From positions 1 through 64,000 of the forward strand of contig NZ_CANNDO010000009.1 of NCBI RefSeq assembly GCF_947503385.1: a DNA stretch of 64,000 bases, written 5' to 3'. Within the stretch, counting starts at the first letter, position 1; each line of letters begins with the position of its first letter. This DNA comes from an uncultured Tateyamaria sp. (GTDB taxonomy: Bacteria; Pseudomonadota; Alphaproteobacteria; Rhodobacterales; Rhodobacteraceae). The position numbers were made by a program, and so were the translations under genes. Shown one piece after another: positions 53,393-63,461 of the stretch. The notes under the pieces were generated by a model. That model had not been told where the DNA came from and made no database searches. It saw only the letters and a list, made by a program, of their open reading frames with translations.

Positions 53393-55566
53393 CGCCAGAT
53401 CCCCCGCATCGCGTTCAGGGACACGGTAATCGACGAGGCCGACATGGCCAAGGCCGCAATCAGCGGCGTGGCGAGGCCCGCAACCGCCAGCGGCACGGCA
53501 ATCACATTGTAGATCGTGGCGATGCGAAAATTCTCTGTGATCCGCCGCCGCGCCGCACCCGCACAGCGCAACACCTCAGGCAACGCGTCGAACTGCGTGC
53601 CAAGCAGCACCATATCCGACGCCACCCGCGCGGCATCCAGTGCGGACGCCGGCGACAGGCTCACATCTGCTGCCGCCAGTGCACCGGTGTCGTTCAACCC
53701 ATCCCCGACCATAAGCACGCGCCGCCCCTGTGCCTGCAACGCTTCGATCCGGGCCACCTTGTCAGCGGGCAAACAGCCCGCGTGCGCCCTGTCGATCCCG
53801 GCGGCCTGCGCAGTCGCGGCCACAGCTGCGGCGCGGTCACCGGACATCATTTCGACATCCAGACCCGCTGCGCGCAGCGCTTCGACCGTGTCACGTACGC
53901 CGGGTCGCAAATTGTCCGCAAACCGAATGCGGCTCACCTGCCCCACACCCATATCCACCCATGTGCACAGGCTGGCATCGCCTGCGTCTTCCGGCCCGGC
54001 CCAGCCGGACCGGCCAAGCCGGACCCGGACACCGCGCCACAGCCCTTCTGTGCCGTATCCGGGCACTTCCCGTATGCCGTCGACCTGTGCGGCATCCCCA
54101 CCCTGCGCCGAAATTGCAACGGACAGCGGGTGAACAGACCCGCGCGCCAGCGCAAGGGCCACTTGGCGCGCGTCCTTTGGCACGGCCTCCCAATTCAGCA
54201 CCTGTGGCACCCCTTCGGTCAGGGTGCCGGTCTTGTCGAACAACACGGTATCGACCTCTGCCAACCGTTCCAAAGCGGTTGCACTCTTGATCAAAACTCC
54301 GCGCCGAAACAGCGCACCAGAGGCGGCCGTTGTCACCGCAGGCACCGCAAGACCCAACGCGCAGGGGCATGTGATGATCAGCACGGCTGCCGCGATGTTC
54401 AGCGCCACGCGCATATCGCCCGTCCACAGCATCCAACCCGCCCAGGCCAAAGCCGCCAAGATGTGCACGCCGGGCGCATAAAGCGCGGCCGCCCTGTCGG
54501 CCAGCGGCGTGTAGCGTGCGCGGCCTGCCTCTGCCACTGCGACCAGATCGGCCAGCCGGTGCAACGCCGTGTCACGCCCCACCGCCGTTGCCTCGATGGT
54601 CAATGGCCCGCTCACCACCGTCTCACCGGCGGCAACGACGCTGCCCACCGCAGCGGGCACCGGGATCGTCTCACCCGTCAGCATTGACCGATCAAGCTCT
54701 GCCGCGCCCTCCCGCACGCGCCCGTCCACCGGGATGCGCCCACCTACCCGGACCAGAATGACATCGCCCACGGACAGTTCGGCCACAGGGACATCCAGCG
54801 GCACCCCACCGACAATCCGCGTGGCCCGCGGCACCTCCAGCGCGGTCAGTTCCTCGGCGGCGGACCGTGCTGCGGCGCGTGTGCGAAACTCCAGATACCG
54901 ACCGGCCAGCAGGAAAAAGCACAGCGTGATCGCGGCATCGAAATAGGCGTGATGCCCCGACAGTGCCGTTTCCCAAAGCGATGTTCCCAGCGCCAACAGA
55001 ATCGCCAGCGCAATCGGCACGTCCATGGACAGCCGGCGGGCCGACAGCGCACGCCACGCCCCCGCAAAGAACGGCTGACCACAGAAGGCCACAGCAGGCA
55101 ACGCGATGGCTGCGGAAATCCAGTGGAACATATCCCGCGTCGCGTCCGTCGCACCGGACCATACCGCCACCGACAAAAGCATCACGTTCATCGCCGCAAA
55201 TCCGGCAACCGCCAGCCGCATCAGCAGCGCGCGCCCCGCAGCCTCGGTTGCCCGGCTTTGCAGTGCCGTCGGATCAAGCGGGTGCGCCAGAACCCCGGCC
55301 TCTGCCAAAGTCGTGACCAATGCGTCGGCGGGCACATCCCCCACCGGGGTCACATAGGCCCGCTTCAGCGTCAGGTTCACCCGGGCCGATGCCACGTCCG
55401 GGCGCGCCATCAACGCCGCTTCGGCGTCTCGGATGCAGTTGTGGCAGTGAATCTCGGGCAGAGACAGCAGAACGTCATCCGGCTGCGCCACCGCAACCGG
55501 CATGTCCGCAGGTGCTGCCGCACAACCGGGACAGGCCATGGGCCGGGGATCGGGAACCGCCGTCAT
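53389..55566 (-). CDS. ccoI: Copper-transporting P-type ATPase CcoI (FixI)
   Basis: 725 aa. N-terminal MACPGC and a heavy-metal domain motif IHCHNC precede eight predicted helices. P-type signatures are TGET, CPCALGLAVP, the phosphorylated Asp in DKTGTLTEG, an HP motif near GSVHPLSVA and MVGDGLNDTGAL. It exports copper for cbb3 oxidase assembly. It lies between ccoH and ccoS as usual. Confidence 0.95.
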   Translation of the reverse strand: MTAVPDPRPMACPGCAAAPADMPVAVAQPDDVLLSLPEIHCHNCIRDAEAALMARPDVASARVNLTLKRAYVTPVGDVPADALVTTLAEAGVLAHPLDPTALQSRATEAAGRALLMRLAVAGFAAMNVMLLSVAVWSGATDATRDMFHWISAAIALPAVAFCGQPFFAGAWRALSARRLSMDVPIALAILLALGTSLWETALSGHHAYFDAAITLCFFLLAGRYLEFRTRAAARSAAEELTALEVPRATRIVGGVPLDVPVAELSVGDVILVRVGGRIPVDGRVREGAAELDRSMLTGETIPVPAAVGSVVAAGETVVSGPLTIEATAVGRDTALHRLADLVAVAEAGRARYTPLADRAAALYAPGVHILAALAWAGWMLWTGDMRVALNIAAAVLIITCPCALGLAVPAVTTAASGALFRRGVLIKSATALERLAEVDTVLFDKTGTLTEGVPQVLNWEAVPKDARQVALALARGSVHPLSVAISAQGGDAAQVDGIREVPGYGTEGLWRGVRVRLGRSGWAGPEDAGDASLCTWVDMGVGQVSRIRFADNLRPGVRDTVEALRAAGLDVEMMSGDRAAAVAATAQAAGIDRAHAGCLPADKVARIEALQAQGRRVLMVGDGLNDTGALAAADVSLSPASALDAARVASDMVLLGTQFDALPEVLRCAGAARRRITENFRIATIYNVIAVPLAVAGLATPLIAALAMSASSITVSLNAMRGIWR

Positions 55567-55572
55567 CCTTTG

Positions 55573-56028
55573 TCAGCCTTTCACAAGCAACGGTATGCGA
55601 TGTTCAAACAGCGTGCCATCCTCCGACATGGCCGTCAGGCGCACCAGCCAATGTCCGGCATCCAGCGCCATGGGCGCGCGCCATGCCGTACCGTCAAAGA
55701 CCAGCTCTGGCGAGACATCCGCCGCCACATGCGTCGTCCGGCCCACGGTCACGTCAATCTTTGTCACGTCGGCTGGACCAAGCTGCGCATCGGTCAGCCG
55801 CACCTCGATCGTGGCCCCGTCATAGGCGGCTGTCGCCTGCCATCCCAACGCCTCTTGCGCAGTGCGCTTGGCCTCGAATTGCTGACTGGCCACGTAGGAA
55901 TTTCCGACCTCCAACCCCGGAAAAGTCGCCACCGCGTTGAAAGCCAGCGTCAGGTTCACCGAAATGATGATGCCAAAGCCAAAGCAGAACATTGCCGCCA
56001 CGTGCCAGCCCTTGAGTTCGCGTGTCAT
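55573..56028 (-). CDS. ccoH: CcoH/FixH family protein
   Basis: 151 aa with one N-terminal helix (VAAMFCFGFGIIISVNLTLAF) followed by a periplasmic beta-rich domain with VGNSYVASQQFEA. CcoH is needed for stable cbb3 oxidase assembly. Coupled to ccoG by ATGA overlap and six bases from ccoI. Confidence 0.93.
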   Translation of the reverse strand: MTRELKGWHVAAMFCFGFGIIISVNLTLAFNAVATFPGLEVGNSYVASQQFEAKRTAQEALGWQATAAYDGATIEVRLTDAQLGPADVTKIDVTVGRTTHVAADVSPELVFDGTAWRAPMALDAGHWLVRLTAMSEDGTLFEHRIPLLVKG

Positions 56029-57452
56029 TGCAGGTTCCTTCCATTGAATGTGGTGTCGCGGTAGGCGCGGTCGCCCCCGCCCAAGGCCTCGACCCAGATG
56101 CGTACGTCCGTGCTGGCCCGTTCGGTTGGTGCTGCGCCGGATGGCGCCACGAGGTACACACGTTGCAGGAACGTGGCGTCCGCAGGCACGGCGATAGATT
56201 GGTACGCGGTCCCTTCCAGTTGCAGCCGGATCGACGAATCGCCCTTGACCGTCAGGCGCATGGTCTGCGCCTCGGCGGTCTTGTTGCGCAGGCGCACGTC
56301 ATAGGTGTTGCGCACAGACCCGTCCGACAGGGTCACGAATGTCGGATTGCGCACCGGGGCCACTGTCAGTTCCACATCCGACCGGATGAACAGCGCAAAG
56401 ACGAGACCAAAGCCCACAAGCGCCCAAAGAACCGTGTACAGAACGGTGCGCGTGCGCAGCACGTGGCTCCAGATCGGTTTCGGAGCTTTGCCGCTGCGCT
56501 CAGCCTCTTCATCGGTGAGGGCCATGTAGTCGATCAGGCCACGCGGCTTGCCGATTTTGGCCATGATGTCGTCGCAGGCATCAATGCACAGCGCGCAGGT
56601 GATACATTCAAGCTGCTGCCCGTCGCGGATGTCGATGCCCGCCGGGCACACGTTCACGCAGGCCATACAGTCGATGCAGTCGCCTTGTGTCTCGCCCTCG
56701 GGCACCCGGTGTTTGCGCGGCTCGCCGCGCCATGCGCGATAGCCCACGGTCAGCGTGTCTTCGTCCATCATCGCGGCCTGAATGCGAGGCCACGGACAGG
56801 CGTAGTTACAGATTTGTTCGCGGGCAAAACCGCCAAACAGAAAGGTCGTGCCCGTCAGGATCGCCATGGTGCTATAGGCCACGGGATGCGCGTTCAGCGT
56901 CACCAGATCGCGGGCCAATGTCGGCGCATCGGCAAAATAGAACACCCACGCCCCTCCGGTCGCGAGACCGATCAGCAACCAGAGCGTCCATTTGGTCACG
57001 CGCAGACGCGCCTTGCGGAAATCCCATTTCTTCTGGCGATGCAGGCGCAGGCGCGCGTTGCGGTCCCCCTCGATCCAGCGTTCAACAGCGATGAACAGGT
57101 CCGTCCACACAGTCTGTGGACAGGCATAGCCACACCACACCCGACCCAGGGCAGATGTGAACAGAAACAACCCCAACCCCGCCATGATCAGCAGGCCCGC
57201 GACAAAGTAGAATTCATGCGGCCAGATCTCGATCCAGAAGAAATAGAACCGCCGGTTCGCCAGATCGAGCAGCACCGCCTGATCCGGCAGCGCCTCACCC
57301 CGGTCCCAGCGAATCCACGGGACAAGGTAGTAGATGCCCAGCGTCACGAGCATGATCCACCATTTCAGCGTGCGGAATTTGCCCGATACCCGTTTGGGGA
57401 AAATCGGTTCGCGCGCGGCGTAAAGGCGAGGGGCGGGCGTGCTGTCGGACAC
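56025..57452 (-). CDS. ccoG: Cytochrome c oxidase accessory protein CcoG (FixG/RdxA)
   Basis: 475 aa, about five helices. Iron-sulfur motifs CIDCMACVNVCPAGID and CITCALCIDACD bind two 4Fe-4S clusters, with additional Cys pairs in CGYACPQTVW and CNYACPWPR. It acts in copper reduction during cbb3 assembly. First gene of ccoGHIS; an FNR-type box lies 63 bases upstream. Confidence 0.95.
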   Translation of the reverse strand: MSDSTPAPRLYAAREPIFPKRVSGKFRTLKWWIMLVTLGIYYLVPWIRWDRGEALPDQAVLLDLANRRFYFFWIEIWPHEFYFVAGLLIMAGLGLFLFTSALGRVWCGYACPQTVWTDLFIAVERWIEGDRNARLRLHRQKKWDFRKARLRVTKWTLWLLIGLATGGAWVFYFADAPTLARDLVTLNAHPVAYSTMAILTGTTFLFGGFAREQICNYACPWPRIQAAMMDEDTLTVGYRAWRGEPRKHRVPEGETQGDCIDCMACVNVCPAGIDIRDGQQLECITCALCIDACDDIMAKIGKPRGLIDYMALTDEEAERSGKAPKPIWSHVLRTRTVLYTVLWALVGFGLVFALFIRSDVELTVAPVRNPTFVTLSDGSVRNTYDVRLRNKTAEAQTMRLTVKGDSSIRLQLEGTAYQSIAVPADATFLQRVYLVAPSGAAPTERASTDVRIWVEALGGGDRAYRDTTFNGRNLQ

Positions 57453-57514
57453 TTTGGGGGAACCTCGGTCTGGATATCTGGCCTTCCTTCTCGCAGCCCA
57501 TTGCAGTCACCGCT

Positions 57515-57528
57515 TTGACTCAGGTCAA
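57515..57528. promoter_or_regulatory. FNR/FnrL-type box upstream of ccoG
   Basis: TTGACTCAGGTCAA has the FNR architecture TTGA(C/T)-N4-(G/A)TCAA with perfect arms. It lies 63 bases upstream of the ccoG ATG and overlaps the 3-prime end of the LysR gene. Oxygen-limited activation of ccoGHIS is expected. Confidence 0.8.
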
Positions 57529-58401
57529 GTCCCGTGCCGCGCGCGTGATCCATTTCACAAAGGCGCGCAGGGGCGGACGTTGCACACCGGCGCGGGTGAC
57601 AAGGTGATATCCCGCGCCCTCCTGATCCTCTTCTTCCAGCACCACAAGGCGGCCCGCGCGAATGTCTGCCTCAACGAACAGGCGCACGGTCACCGCCAAC
57701 CCCTGCCCGTCCCGCGCGCCGTCAATCAGCAGGTTGCCGGGCACTTGGGTCAGCGGGCCCTGCACCCCTTCGGCAATGCCGCGATTGCGCAGCCAGCTTG
57801 TGCTTTCGGTGATCCCGATCTCTTCGAGCCATGGCAACTTGCTGAGTGCGCGGGCACTGGATGTGTCGCGACCATCAAGTAGGCTGGGCGCGGCGATGAT
57901 GACCATCGATGTGGGGATCAACAATCTGTCCTCGACACCGGGCCACCCGCCCGGGCCATAGCGAATGGTCAGGTCCACCCCACCGGGGGTCGGGTCCACC
58001 AACTCGGATGTGGGGTTCAGCATGATATTGATGTCAGGATGCGCCGCCCGAAACTCGGGCAGGCGCGGCATCAGCCACGCAGCGGCAAAGCTCGGCGTGG
58101 GCGAGATGTGCAGAGGCCGCGCAGCCTCCGCCCCAGTGATCAGCCCCACGGCACGATTGATCGCGGCAAAGCCGTCGGCGCAGCCTTGCGCCAATATCTC
58201 ACCATCCGGCGTGAGGCGCATCGCACGCCCCGTGCGGTCAAAAAGCGTCACGCCCAAATGCGCCTCCAGCGCACGCAATTGCTGGCTGATGGCCGCATGA
58301 CTGACCCCCAGCGCATTGCCCGCAGCCGTTACGTTGCCTTCTTTGGTAAAGGCGTGAAAGGCGCGCAGGGCGGCAAGGGGTGGCATATCGCGCCAGATCA
58401 T
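57520..58401 (-). CDS. LysR-family regulator, GcvA-like
   Basis: 293 aa. Residues 1-60 are the LysR HTH (PPLAALRAFHAFTKEGNVTAAGNALGVSHAAISQQLRALE) as in the GcvA subgroup, followed by the effector domain. It interrupts the cco region, between ccoNOQP and ccoGHIS, and is divergent from two small ORFs that it may control. Effector unknown. Confidence 0.85.
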   Translation of the reverse strand: MIWRDMPPLAALRAFHAFTKEGNVTAAGNALGVSHAAISQQLRALEAHLGVTLFDRTGRAMRLTPDGEILAQGCADGFAAINRAVGLITGAEAARPLHISPTPSFAAAWLMPRLPEFRAAHPDINIMLNPTSELVDPTPGGVDLTIRYGPGGWPGVEDRLLIPTSMVIIAAPSLLDGRDTSSARALSKLPWLEEIGITESTSWLRNRGIAEGVQGPLTQVPGNLLIDGARDGQGLAVTVRLFVEADIRAGRLVVLEEEDQEGAGYHLVTRAGVQRPPLRAFVKWITRAARDLT

Positions 58402-58500
58402 ATGTTATCTCAACTTACACAATGCCATTCCAATTGAGTCGCATGAATCGCGCAATATCGCAATATGGGTGGCAGAACACAGCGACAGGAGATCGGATCC

Positions 58501-58641
58501 ATGTTTGACATTTATGCCAGAACTTTCATGACCGCGACGCGCAACGACCACAACAGGCGGCCCTGCATCCCGGTAAAGCCCGCAACACGGCGCGGATGGC
58601 TGGGCCGACAGACCCGCTGCATTGACCTCGACAAACTGTGA
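58501..58641 (+). CDS. 46-codon ORF translationally coupled to a small membrane protein
   Basis: ATG at 58501, preceded by ACAGGAGATC, a strong ribosome site. The 46-aa product is basic (several Arg) with no hydrophobic helix. Its TGA overlaps the GTG of the next gene (GTGA). Its promoter would lie in the gap shared with the divergent LysR gene. It is either a real small protein or a leader ORF coupling translation of the next gene. Confidence 0.4.
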   Translation: MFDIYARTFMTATRNDHNRRPCIPVKPATRRGWLGRQTRCIDLDKL

Positions 58642-58874
58642 GGCGGATCGCATTTGCGGCGCCGCAGGTCGACGCCATCAAATGGGTGGCGTCAGTGGCC
58701 CAGATTGCTGGATATGCGGCCACCGCGGCGGCGGCGACGCCCTGGAACATCTACTGCTTCTTGGTGGGTATCATCGGTTGGTTCATCGTGGGTGTGCAGT
58801 GGAATGATCGGGCGATCATGCTGATCCATATCGTGGCACTCGCCGCCATGATCGGCGGATTGATCGCCACATAA
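58638..58874 (+). CDS. Small membrane protein, two helices
   Basis: 78 aa from a GTG. Hydrophobic segments at about residues 38-54 and 61-77 are separated by WNDRAIM. The first third (VDAIKWVASVAQIAGYAAT) is amphipathic. I recall similar Roseobacter proteins of an uncharacterised DUF family. No function known. Divergent from LysR; overlaps the preceding small ORF. Confidence 0.65.
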   Translation: MRRIAFAAPQVDAIKWVASVAQIAGYAATAAAATPWNIYCFLVGIIGWFIVGVQWNDRAIMLIHIVALAAMIGGLIAT

Positions 58875-58875
58875 C

Positions 58876-58907
58876 AAAAAACGCGGCCGGGCAAGCCCGA
58901 CCGCGTT
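58876..58907 (-). terminator. Terminator of ccoNOQP
   Basis: On the minus strand an AACGCGG...CCGCGTT stem with inner CGGG-CAAG-CCCG stem (58880-58907) is followed by six T residues (complement 58876-58881). It lies 28 bases after the ccoP stop. On the plus strand it may also mark the end of the small membrane gene. Confidence 0.88.
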
Positions 58908-58934
58908 CTCACAGCCCCCCTTGATGCGCAGTGG

Positions 58935-59801
58935 TTACTGCCCACCACCCCGGCTGTGTACATAGAGCGCGACCGCGCGCACTTCGGCCTCGCTCAGGCG
59001 ACCCTGCCACGGTGGCATCACGCCAAAGCGGCTGTAGGTCACGGTTTCGATCAGAGTTTCGGTGTCCCCACCATAAAGCCAGATGGCGTCCGCGAGGTTC
59101 GGCGCCCCCTGAAAGACGTCGCCCAGCCCCTCTTCGCCATGGCAGGCCGAACAGTTGTCGAGATAGACCTCTTCGCCCGCAGCGGCCTGCGCCGCGTCAT
59201 CCGGCGTGCCGGACAGCGATTTGACATATTGCACGACAGAAACGATTTCCTCCTCTTCGAGGATCTCGCCAAAGGCGGGCATCTCGGAATAGCGACTGTC
59301 GAGGTCTTCTTCGTTGCGGATGCCGTGGGCGATGGTCAGGTGGATATCCTCGATGGTCCCACCCCAGAGCCAGTCATCGTCCAGCAGGTTGGGATAACCC
59401 GAGGCTTGTACCCCCGCCCCGCCCGAGCCGTGACACTGTGCGCACCATGTACGGAACACGGCCCCACCTGCCGATGTGGCGTATTGCATCAAGCCTGGAT
59501 CATCGCTGACCTCGGTCAGTTCCGCCGCAACGAGTTTGGCGTTGATGGGGCCATTGGCCTCTTCGACGGCGGCGATCTCTTCGGCGACTTCGGCGCGGGT
59601 GGAGTAGCCCAGCACGCCCGCTGTCGCCTCATTGATCATTGGCCAGGCCGGATAGGCGATGGTGTACCCCACACCCCAGATGATGGTCAGGTAGAAACAC
59701 CACAGCCACCAGCGCGGCAGAGGGTTGTTCAGTTCCTTGATCCCATCCCATTCGTGACCGGTGTTGCCGATTTCCTTGTCATGTTCGGTTTCATTACTCA
59801 T
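58935..59801 (-). CDS. ccoP: Cytochrome cbb3 oxidase subunit III, CcoP (diheme cytochrome c)
   Basis: 288 aa. An N-terminal helix ([20 protein letters not shown]) anchors two cytochrome c domains with CAQCH and CSACH heme motifs and later Met ligands ([12 protein letters not shown]). It passes electrons to CcoO and CcoN. Coupled to ccoQ by a four-base overlap. Confidence 0.97.
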   Translation of the reverse strand: MSNETEHDKEIGNTGHEWDGIKELNNPLPRWWLWCFYLTIIWGVGYTIAYPAWPMINEATAGVLGYSTRAEVAEEIAAVEEANGPINAKLVAAELTEVSDDPGLMQYATSAGGAVFRTWCAQCHGSGGAGVQASGYPNLLDDDWLWGGTIEDIHLTIAHGIRNEEDLDSRYSEMPAFGEILEEEEIVSVVQYVKSLSGTPDDAAQAAAGEEVYLDNCSACHGEEGLGDVFQGAPNLADAIWLYGGDTETLIETVTYSRFGVMPPWQGRLSEAEVRAVALYVHSRGGGQ

Positions 59802-59983
59802 GTCTGGTCCTCCTCTGGACCTTTGGGCGCGTCATCATGCCGGAACGGGATGGCAGCGGTGTCGCGATAGGTGTCGCGCGCGCCGGGCCGCATGACCCAA
59901 AAGAACACACCCACAAAAATCGAGAACAGCAGCAGAAGCATCCAGCTGTCGGCGAATTCGCGTAGAAGGCTGTAGGTTTCCAT
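59798..59983 (-). CDS. ccoQ: Cytochrome cbb3 oxidase subunit CcoQ
   Basis: 61 aa with one helix ([18 protein letters not shown]) and a tail containing YRDTAAIPF, the usual CcoQ pattern. It stabilises the complex. It lies between ccoO (14 bases) and ccoP (overlap). Confidence 0.92.
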   Translation of the reverse strand: METYSLLREFADSWMLLLLFSIFVGVFFWVMRPGARDTYRDTAAIPFRHDDAPKGPEEDQT

Positions 59984-59997
59984 AATCTCTCTCCTTC

Positions 59998-60723
59998 TTA
60001 CCGGTTCGCGTCAGCAACAAAGGTCGAGAAGTCGACCAATGTGCCCAGCATTTGCATGTATGCGATCAACGCATCCGCCTCGGACACGCCGGGCTGGCTG
60101 TCAAAGTTGCGCACCTGCGCCCCCGGATACCGTTCGAGCACCCCGTCAAAGTCGCTGTCCGGGTCCGCTTGCGCCAGAAAATCGGCGCGCGCGTTCTCGA
60201 TCATCTCGTCGGTGTAGGGCACACCCACCATGCGGTGTGTGGCCAGCAACTCGTCGATATACTCACCATCCATACGCGTCCGTTCGAGGAAATCGTATTT
60301 CGGCATGACCGATTCCGGCACCACCGCTTGGGGGTTGCGCAAGTGGACAAGGTGCCAGTCATCCGAATAGCGACCGCCAACGCGGGCAAGGTCCGGCCCG
60401 GTCCGCTTGGAGCCCCACTGGAACGGGTGGTCGTACATCGACTCCGCCGCGAGGCTATAGTGGCCATAGCGTTCGACCTCGTCCCGCATGGGCCGGATCA
60501 TCTGGCTGTGGCACACGTAGCAGCCTTCGCGCACGTAAATGTCGCGACCCGCCAGTTCGAGCGGAGAATAGGGCCGCATCCCTTCCACCTTTTCGATGGT
60601 GTTCTCGAGGTAAAAGAGCGGGGCAATCTGTACGATCCCCCCGATCGTGACCACGAGAAAGCTGAAGACCAGCAGTAGCGTCGCGTTGCGTTCGAGGATC
60701 TTGTGTTTGTCGAGGATAGCCAT
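59998..60723 (-). CDS. ccoO: Cytochrome cbb3 oxidase subunit II, CcoO (monoheme cytochrome c)
   Basis: 241 aa. One N-terminal helix and a CYVCH heme motif in [22 protein letters not shown] holds a possible Met ligand. The ATG at 60723 is preceded by AAGGAGGGA; an upstream in-frame start at 60738 would overlap ccoN and is rejected. Confidence 0.96.
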   Translation of the reverse strand: MAILDKHKILERNATLLLVFSFLVVTIGGIVQIAPLFYLENTIEKVEGMRPYSPLELAGRDIYVREGCYVCHSQMIRPMRDEVERYGHYSLAAESMYDHPFQWGSKRTGPDLARVGGRYSDDWHLVHLRNPQAVVPESVMPKYDFLERTRMDGEYIDELLATHRMVGVPYTDEMIENARADFLAQADPDSDFDGVLERYPGAQVRNFDSQPGVSEADALIAYMQMLGTLVDFSTFVADANR

Positions 60724-60734
60724 TTGTCCCTCCT

Positions 60735-62339
60735 TCACTCGGCAGGGACGGCTGTGGCCAACGACTGCTCTTTGGCAGGCGCTGCTTTCACAGTCATCCA
60801 GAGATTATAGCACATCACGCAAGCCCCAGCGAGGAACAGGACCCCACCCAGACCACGCACCACGTACATCGGGAACTTGGCGCTCACGGTGTCGGCAAAG
60901 GCATTCACGAGGAAGCCGTTGGCGTCCACTTCGCGCCACATCAGGCCTTCCATGATGCCCGTGACCCACATCGACGCGGCGTAGAGCACGATGCCGATGG
61001 TGGCGAGCCAGAAGTGCCAGCTGACCAGCTTGAGCGAATATAGCCCCTGCCGTTTCCACAGCACCGGTGTCAGGTAGTAGAGCGCACCAAAGGTGATCAG
61101 CCCGTTCCACCCCAGCGCACCGGAATGCACGTGGCCGATGGTCCAGTCGGTGTAGTGGCTTAGCGAGTTCACGGCCCGGATCGACATCATCGGACCCTCA
61201 AAGGTCGACATGCCATAGAAGGCGAGGCTGGTGACCATCATCCGCAACACCGGGTCAGTCCGCAGCTTGTCCCACGCGCCTTGCAGCGTCATCAGACCGT
61301 TGATCATGCCACCCCACGACGGCATCCACAGGATGATCGAGAACACCATGCCGAGGGTCGAAGCCCAGTCGGGAAGAGCGGTATAGTGCAAGTGGTGCGG
61401 ACCCGCCCAGATGTACAGAAAGATCAGCGCCCAAAAGTGAATGATCGACAGCTTGTAGCTGAACACCGGACGGTCGGCCTGTTTCGGCACGAAATAGTAC
61501 ATCATGCCCAGAAACCCGGCCGTGAGGAAGAAGCCCACTGCGTTGTGGCCATACCACCACTGCACCATCGCATCCTGAACACCTGCAAACAGCTGCACGG
61601 ACTTGGAACCAAAGATGCTGACCGGGATCGAGATATTGTTGACCAGATGCAGCATTGCGACGGTGACGATAAAGCTCAGCAGGAACCAGTTGGCCACATA
61701 GATATGCGGCTCACGGCGCTTGATGATCGTGCCGAGGAACACGGCCAGATAGGCCACCCAGACAATCGTCAGCCAGATATCGATATACCATTCCGGCTCG
61801 GCATATTCCTTGGACTGGGTCCCGCCCAGCAAATAGCCGGTGGCGGCCAGCACGATGAACAGCTGAAAGCCCCAGAACACGAACCATGCAAGGTTTCCGC
61901 CCCACAGCCGCGCAGCACAGGTGCGCTGCACGATAAAGAACGAGGACGCAATCAGCGCATTGCCGCCAAAGGCAAAGATCACCGCAGATGTGTGAAGCGG
62001 CCGCAGACGACCAAAGTTGGCATAGCCTTCGGACCAGTCAAAGTTCAGAACCGGAAAGGCCAGTTGGAAGGCGATGATAACCCCCACCAAAAACCCTGCG
62101 ATCCCCCAAAAGGCCGTGGCGATCACCCCGGCCCGTACTACGCTGTCCAGATATTCGTTCTGCGGTGCTGCAAGGACGGGTTCGTCCGTGCGGCGCACCT
62201 CATACAGAAACAGCGCGCCCGCGATCAGCATGATCAGGACGGCATGTACCTGATAGGACAGATCACGACCGTAATTCGCGGCGATTGCCGCGGCGAGTGT
62301 GACCAGACCCAGCGCAATCAGCTTCACATATTGTGCCAT
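60735..62339 (-). CDS. ccoN: Cytochrome cbb3 oxidase catalytic subunit I, CcoN
   Basis: 534 aa with about 12 to 14 helices. Heme and copper ligands are in [55 protein letters not shown] and [18 protein letters not shown]. It reduces oxygen at the heme-copper centre. The ATG at 62339 gives the usual start; the frame upstream to 62492 includes the promoter. An FNR box lies 98 bases upstream. Confidence 0.97.
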   Translation of the reverse strand: MAQYVKLIALGLVTLAAAIAANYGRDLSYQVHAVLIMLIAGALFLYEVRRTDEPVLAAPQNEYLDSVVRAGVIATAFWGIAGFLVGVIIAFQLAFPVLNFDWSEGYANFGRLRPLHTSAVIFAFGGNALIASSFFIVQRTCAARLWGGNLAWFVFWGFQLFIVLAATGYLLGGTQSKEYAEPEWYIDIWLTIVWVAYLAVFLGTIIKRREPHIYVANWFLLSFIVTVAMLHLVNNISIPVSIFGSKSVQLFAGVQDAMVQWWYGHNAVGFFLTAGFLGMMYYFVPKQADRPVFSYKLSIIHFWALIFLYIWAGPHHLHYTALPDWASTLGMVFSIILWMPSWGGMINGLMTLQGAWDKLRTDPVLRMMVTSLAFYGMSTFEGPMMSIRAVNSLSHYTDWTIGHVHSGALGWNGLITFGALYYLTPVLWKRQGLYSLKLVSWHFWLATIGIVLYAASMWVTGIMEGLMWREVDANGFLVNAFADTVSAKFPMYVVRGLGGVLFLAGACVMCYNLWMTVKAAPAKEQSLATAVPAE

Positions 62340-62436
62340 ATTGCGTTCCCTCTTGTAACGAAGCGGCGCCATACGAATCCGGACGCAGCTCCGCGTTTCC
62401 ATGCTGCGGTTTTGCGGCAGAGGGGCGACCGGGTCT

Positions 62437-62450
62437 TTGATCTGGGTCAA
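62437..62450. promoter_or_regulatory. FNR/FnrL-type box between ccoN and the divergent Usp gene
   Basis: TTGATCTGGGTCAA fits TTGAT-N4-ATCAA with one change. It lies about 98 bases from both the ccoN and usp start codons, so it could activate both under low oxygen. Confidence 0.8.
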
Positions 62451-62548
62451 CAGTTTTCCGAATTCGGATTGATCGGCGTCAACGCAACGCATTTCGCCAT
62501 GGGACAGGGTATCGTCACGGAAACGCGCTCATAAGGAGCTGGCGCCAG

Positions 62549-63391
62549 ATGCCATACAAAACCATCCTCACGATCCTGTCCGCCGGTCCGAACCCACTGC
62601 GCGGCCTCAACGCCGCCATTTCCAAGGCAATCAGCTGGGATGCCCATCTTGAAGTACTGTGCGTTGGGATCGACGCCGCACTCCACAGCTATTCCTATGC
62701 GGAAATCAGCCCCACGCTGATGCAAGGCACCGTGGTCGAGGCGCAGGCCGCCGCACGCGCGCTGTCCCAAGAGGCCAAGACCGAACTGAACCGGCAAGGT
62801 ATGCAGCGGTTCACGATCACGCCTATCGTCACGCAAGCCGGGCTGTTGCCCGGCGTCATCCGCCGCCATGCCCGGTTCTGCGATCTGGTGGTCACACCGC
62901 GCCCCTACGGCGACGACGCCGGCCCGGATGCGCCGTCTCTGGTCGAGGCGGCGCTGTTCGAGGCGGGCGTGCCTGTGCTAATCGTGCCGGACGGCATCGA
63001 CGCATGGACCACGCCGCGCCGCATTGCCGTGGCCTGGAATGAAAGCGACGAGGCACTGGCAGCAGTGAATCGCGCATTGCCGATCCTTGTGGAGGCCGAA
63101 ACCACGTTCATCACGATCATCGACCCGCCCCAACACGGCCCCGACCGCAGCGACCCGGGCGGCCTGCTGGCGCAGTATCTGGCCCGGCACGGTGTGCGCT
63201 GCGAGGTTGATGTTCTGGCGCGCAGCATGAACCGAATCAGCGACCACCTGATCCGCGTCTCGACGGACCGGGATATCGACCTGATCGTGATGGGGGCGTA
63301 CGGACGGGCGCGCTGGTCCGAAGCGATGTTCGGAGGAGCCACACGCGATATGCTGGAACAGTGCACTGTGCCGGTGTTTCTCGCGCGCTAG
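62549..63391 (+). CDS. Tandem-domain universal stress protein
   Basis: 280 aa with two Usp domains. The second has the intact nucleotide loop GAYGRARWSEAMFGGAT (G-x2-G-x9-G). The first lacks a clear loop. AAGGAG precedes the ATG. Such proteins are often induced at low oxygen in proteobacteria, consistent with the FNR box shared with ccoN and the nearby fnrL. Confidence 0.88.
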   Translation: MPYKTILTILSAGPNPLRGLNAAISKAISWDAHLEVLCVGIDAALHSYSYAEISPTLMQGTVVEAQAAARALSQEAKTELNRQGMQRFTITPIVTQAGLLPGVIRRHARFCDLVVTPRPYGDDAGPDAPSLVEAALFEAGVPVLIVPDGIDAWTTPRRIAVAWNESDEALAAVNRALPILVEAETTFITIIDPPQHGPDRSDPGGLLAQYLARHGVRCEVDVLARSMNRISDHLIRVSTDRDIDLIVMGAYGRARWSEAMFGGATRDMLEQCTVPVFLAR

Positions 63392-63406
63392 GGGATCGCC
63401 GGGGAT

Positions 63407-63442
63407 GGTGGGCGGGGCGTCTTTGCAGGCATCGCGTGCAAA
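63407..63442 (+). repeat. Dispersed GGTGGGCGGGGCGTCTTTG repeat with fold-back
   Basis: The 19-mer at 63407-63425 is identical to that at 53168. CTTTGCA here and TGCAAAG at about 63436-63442 form an inverted repeat. It lies between the convergent usp and fnrL genes, consistent with a bidirectional terminator-like role. Confidence 0.6.
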
Positions 63443-63461
63443 GCGCGCCGTGCCAACAGCC

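Noticed and set aside
62340-62492. N-terminal extension of CcoN
   Set aside because: It would translate through the promoter and FNR box and adds no CcoN similarity.
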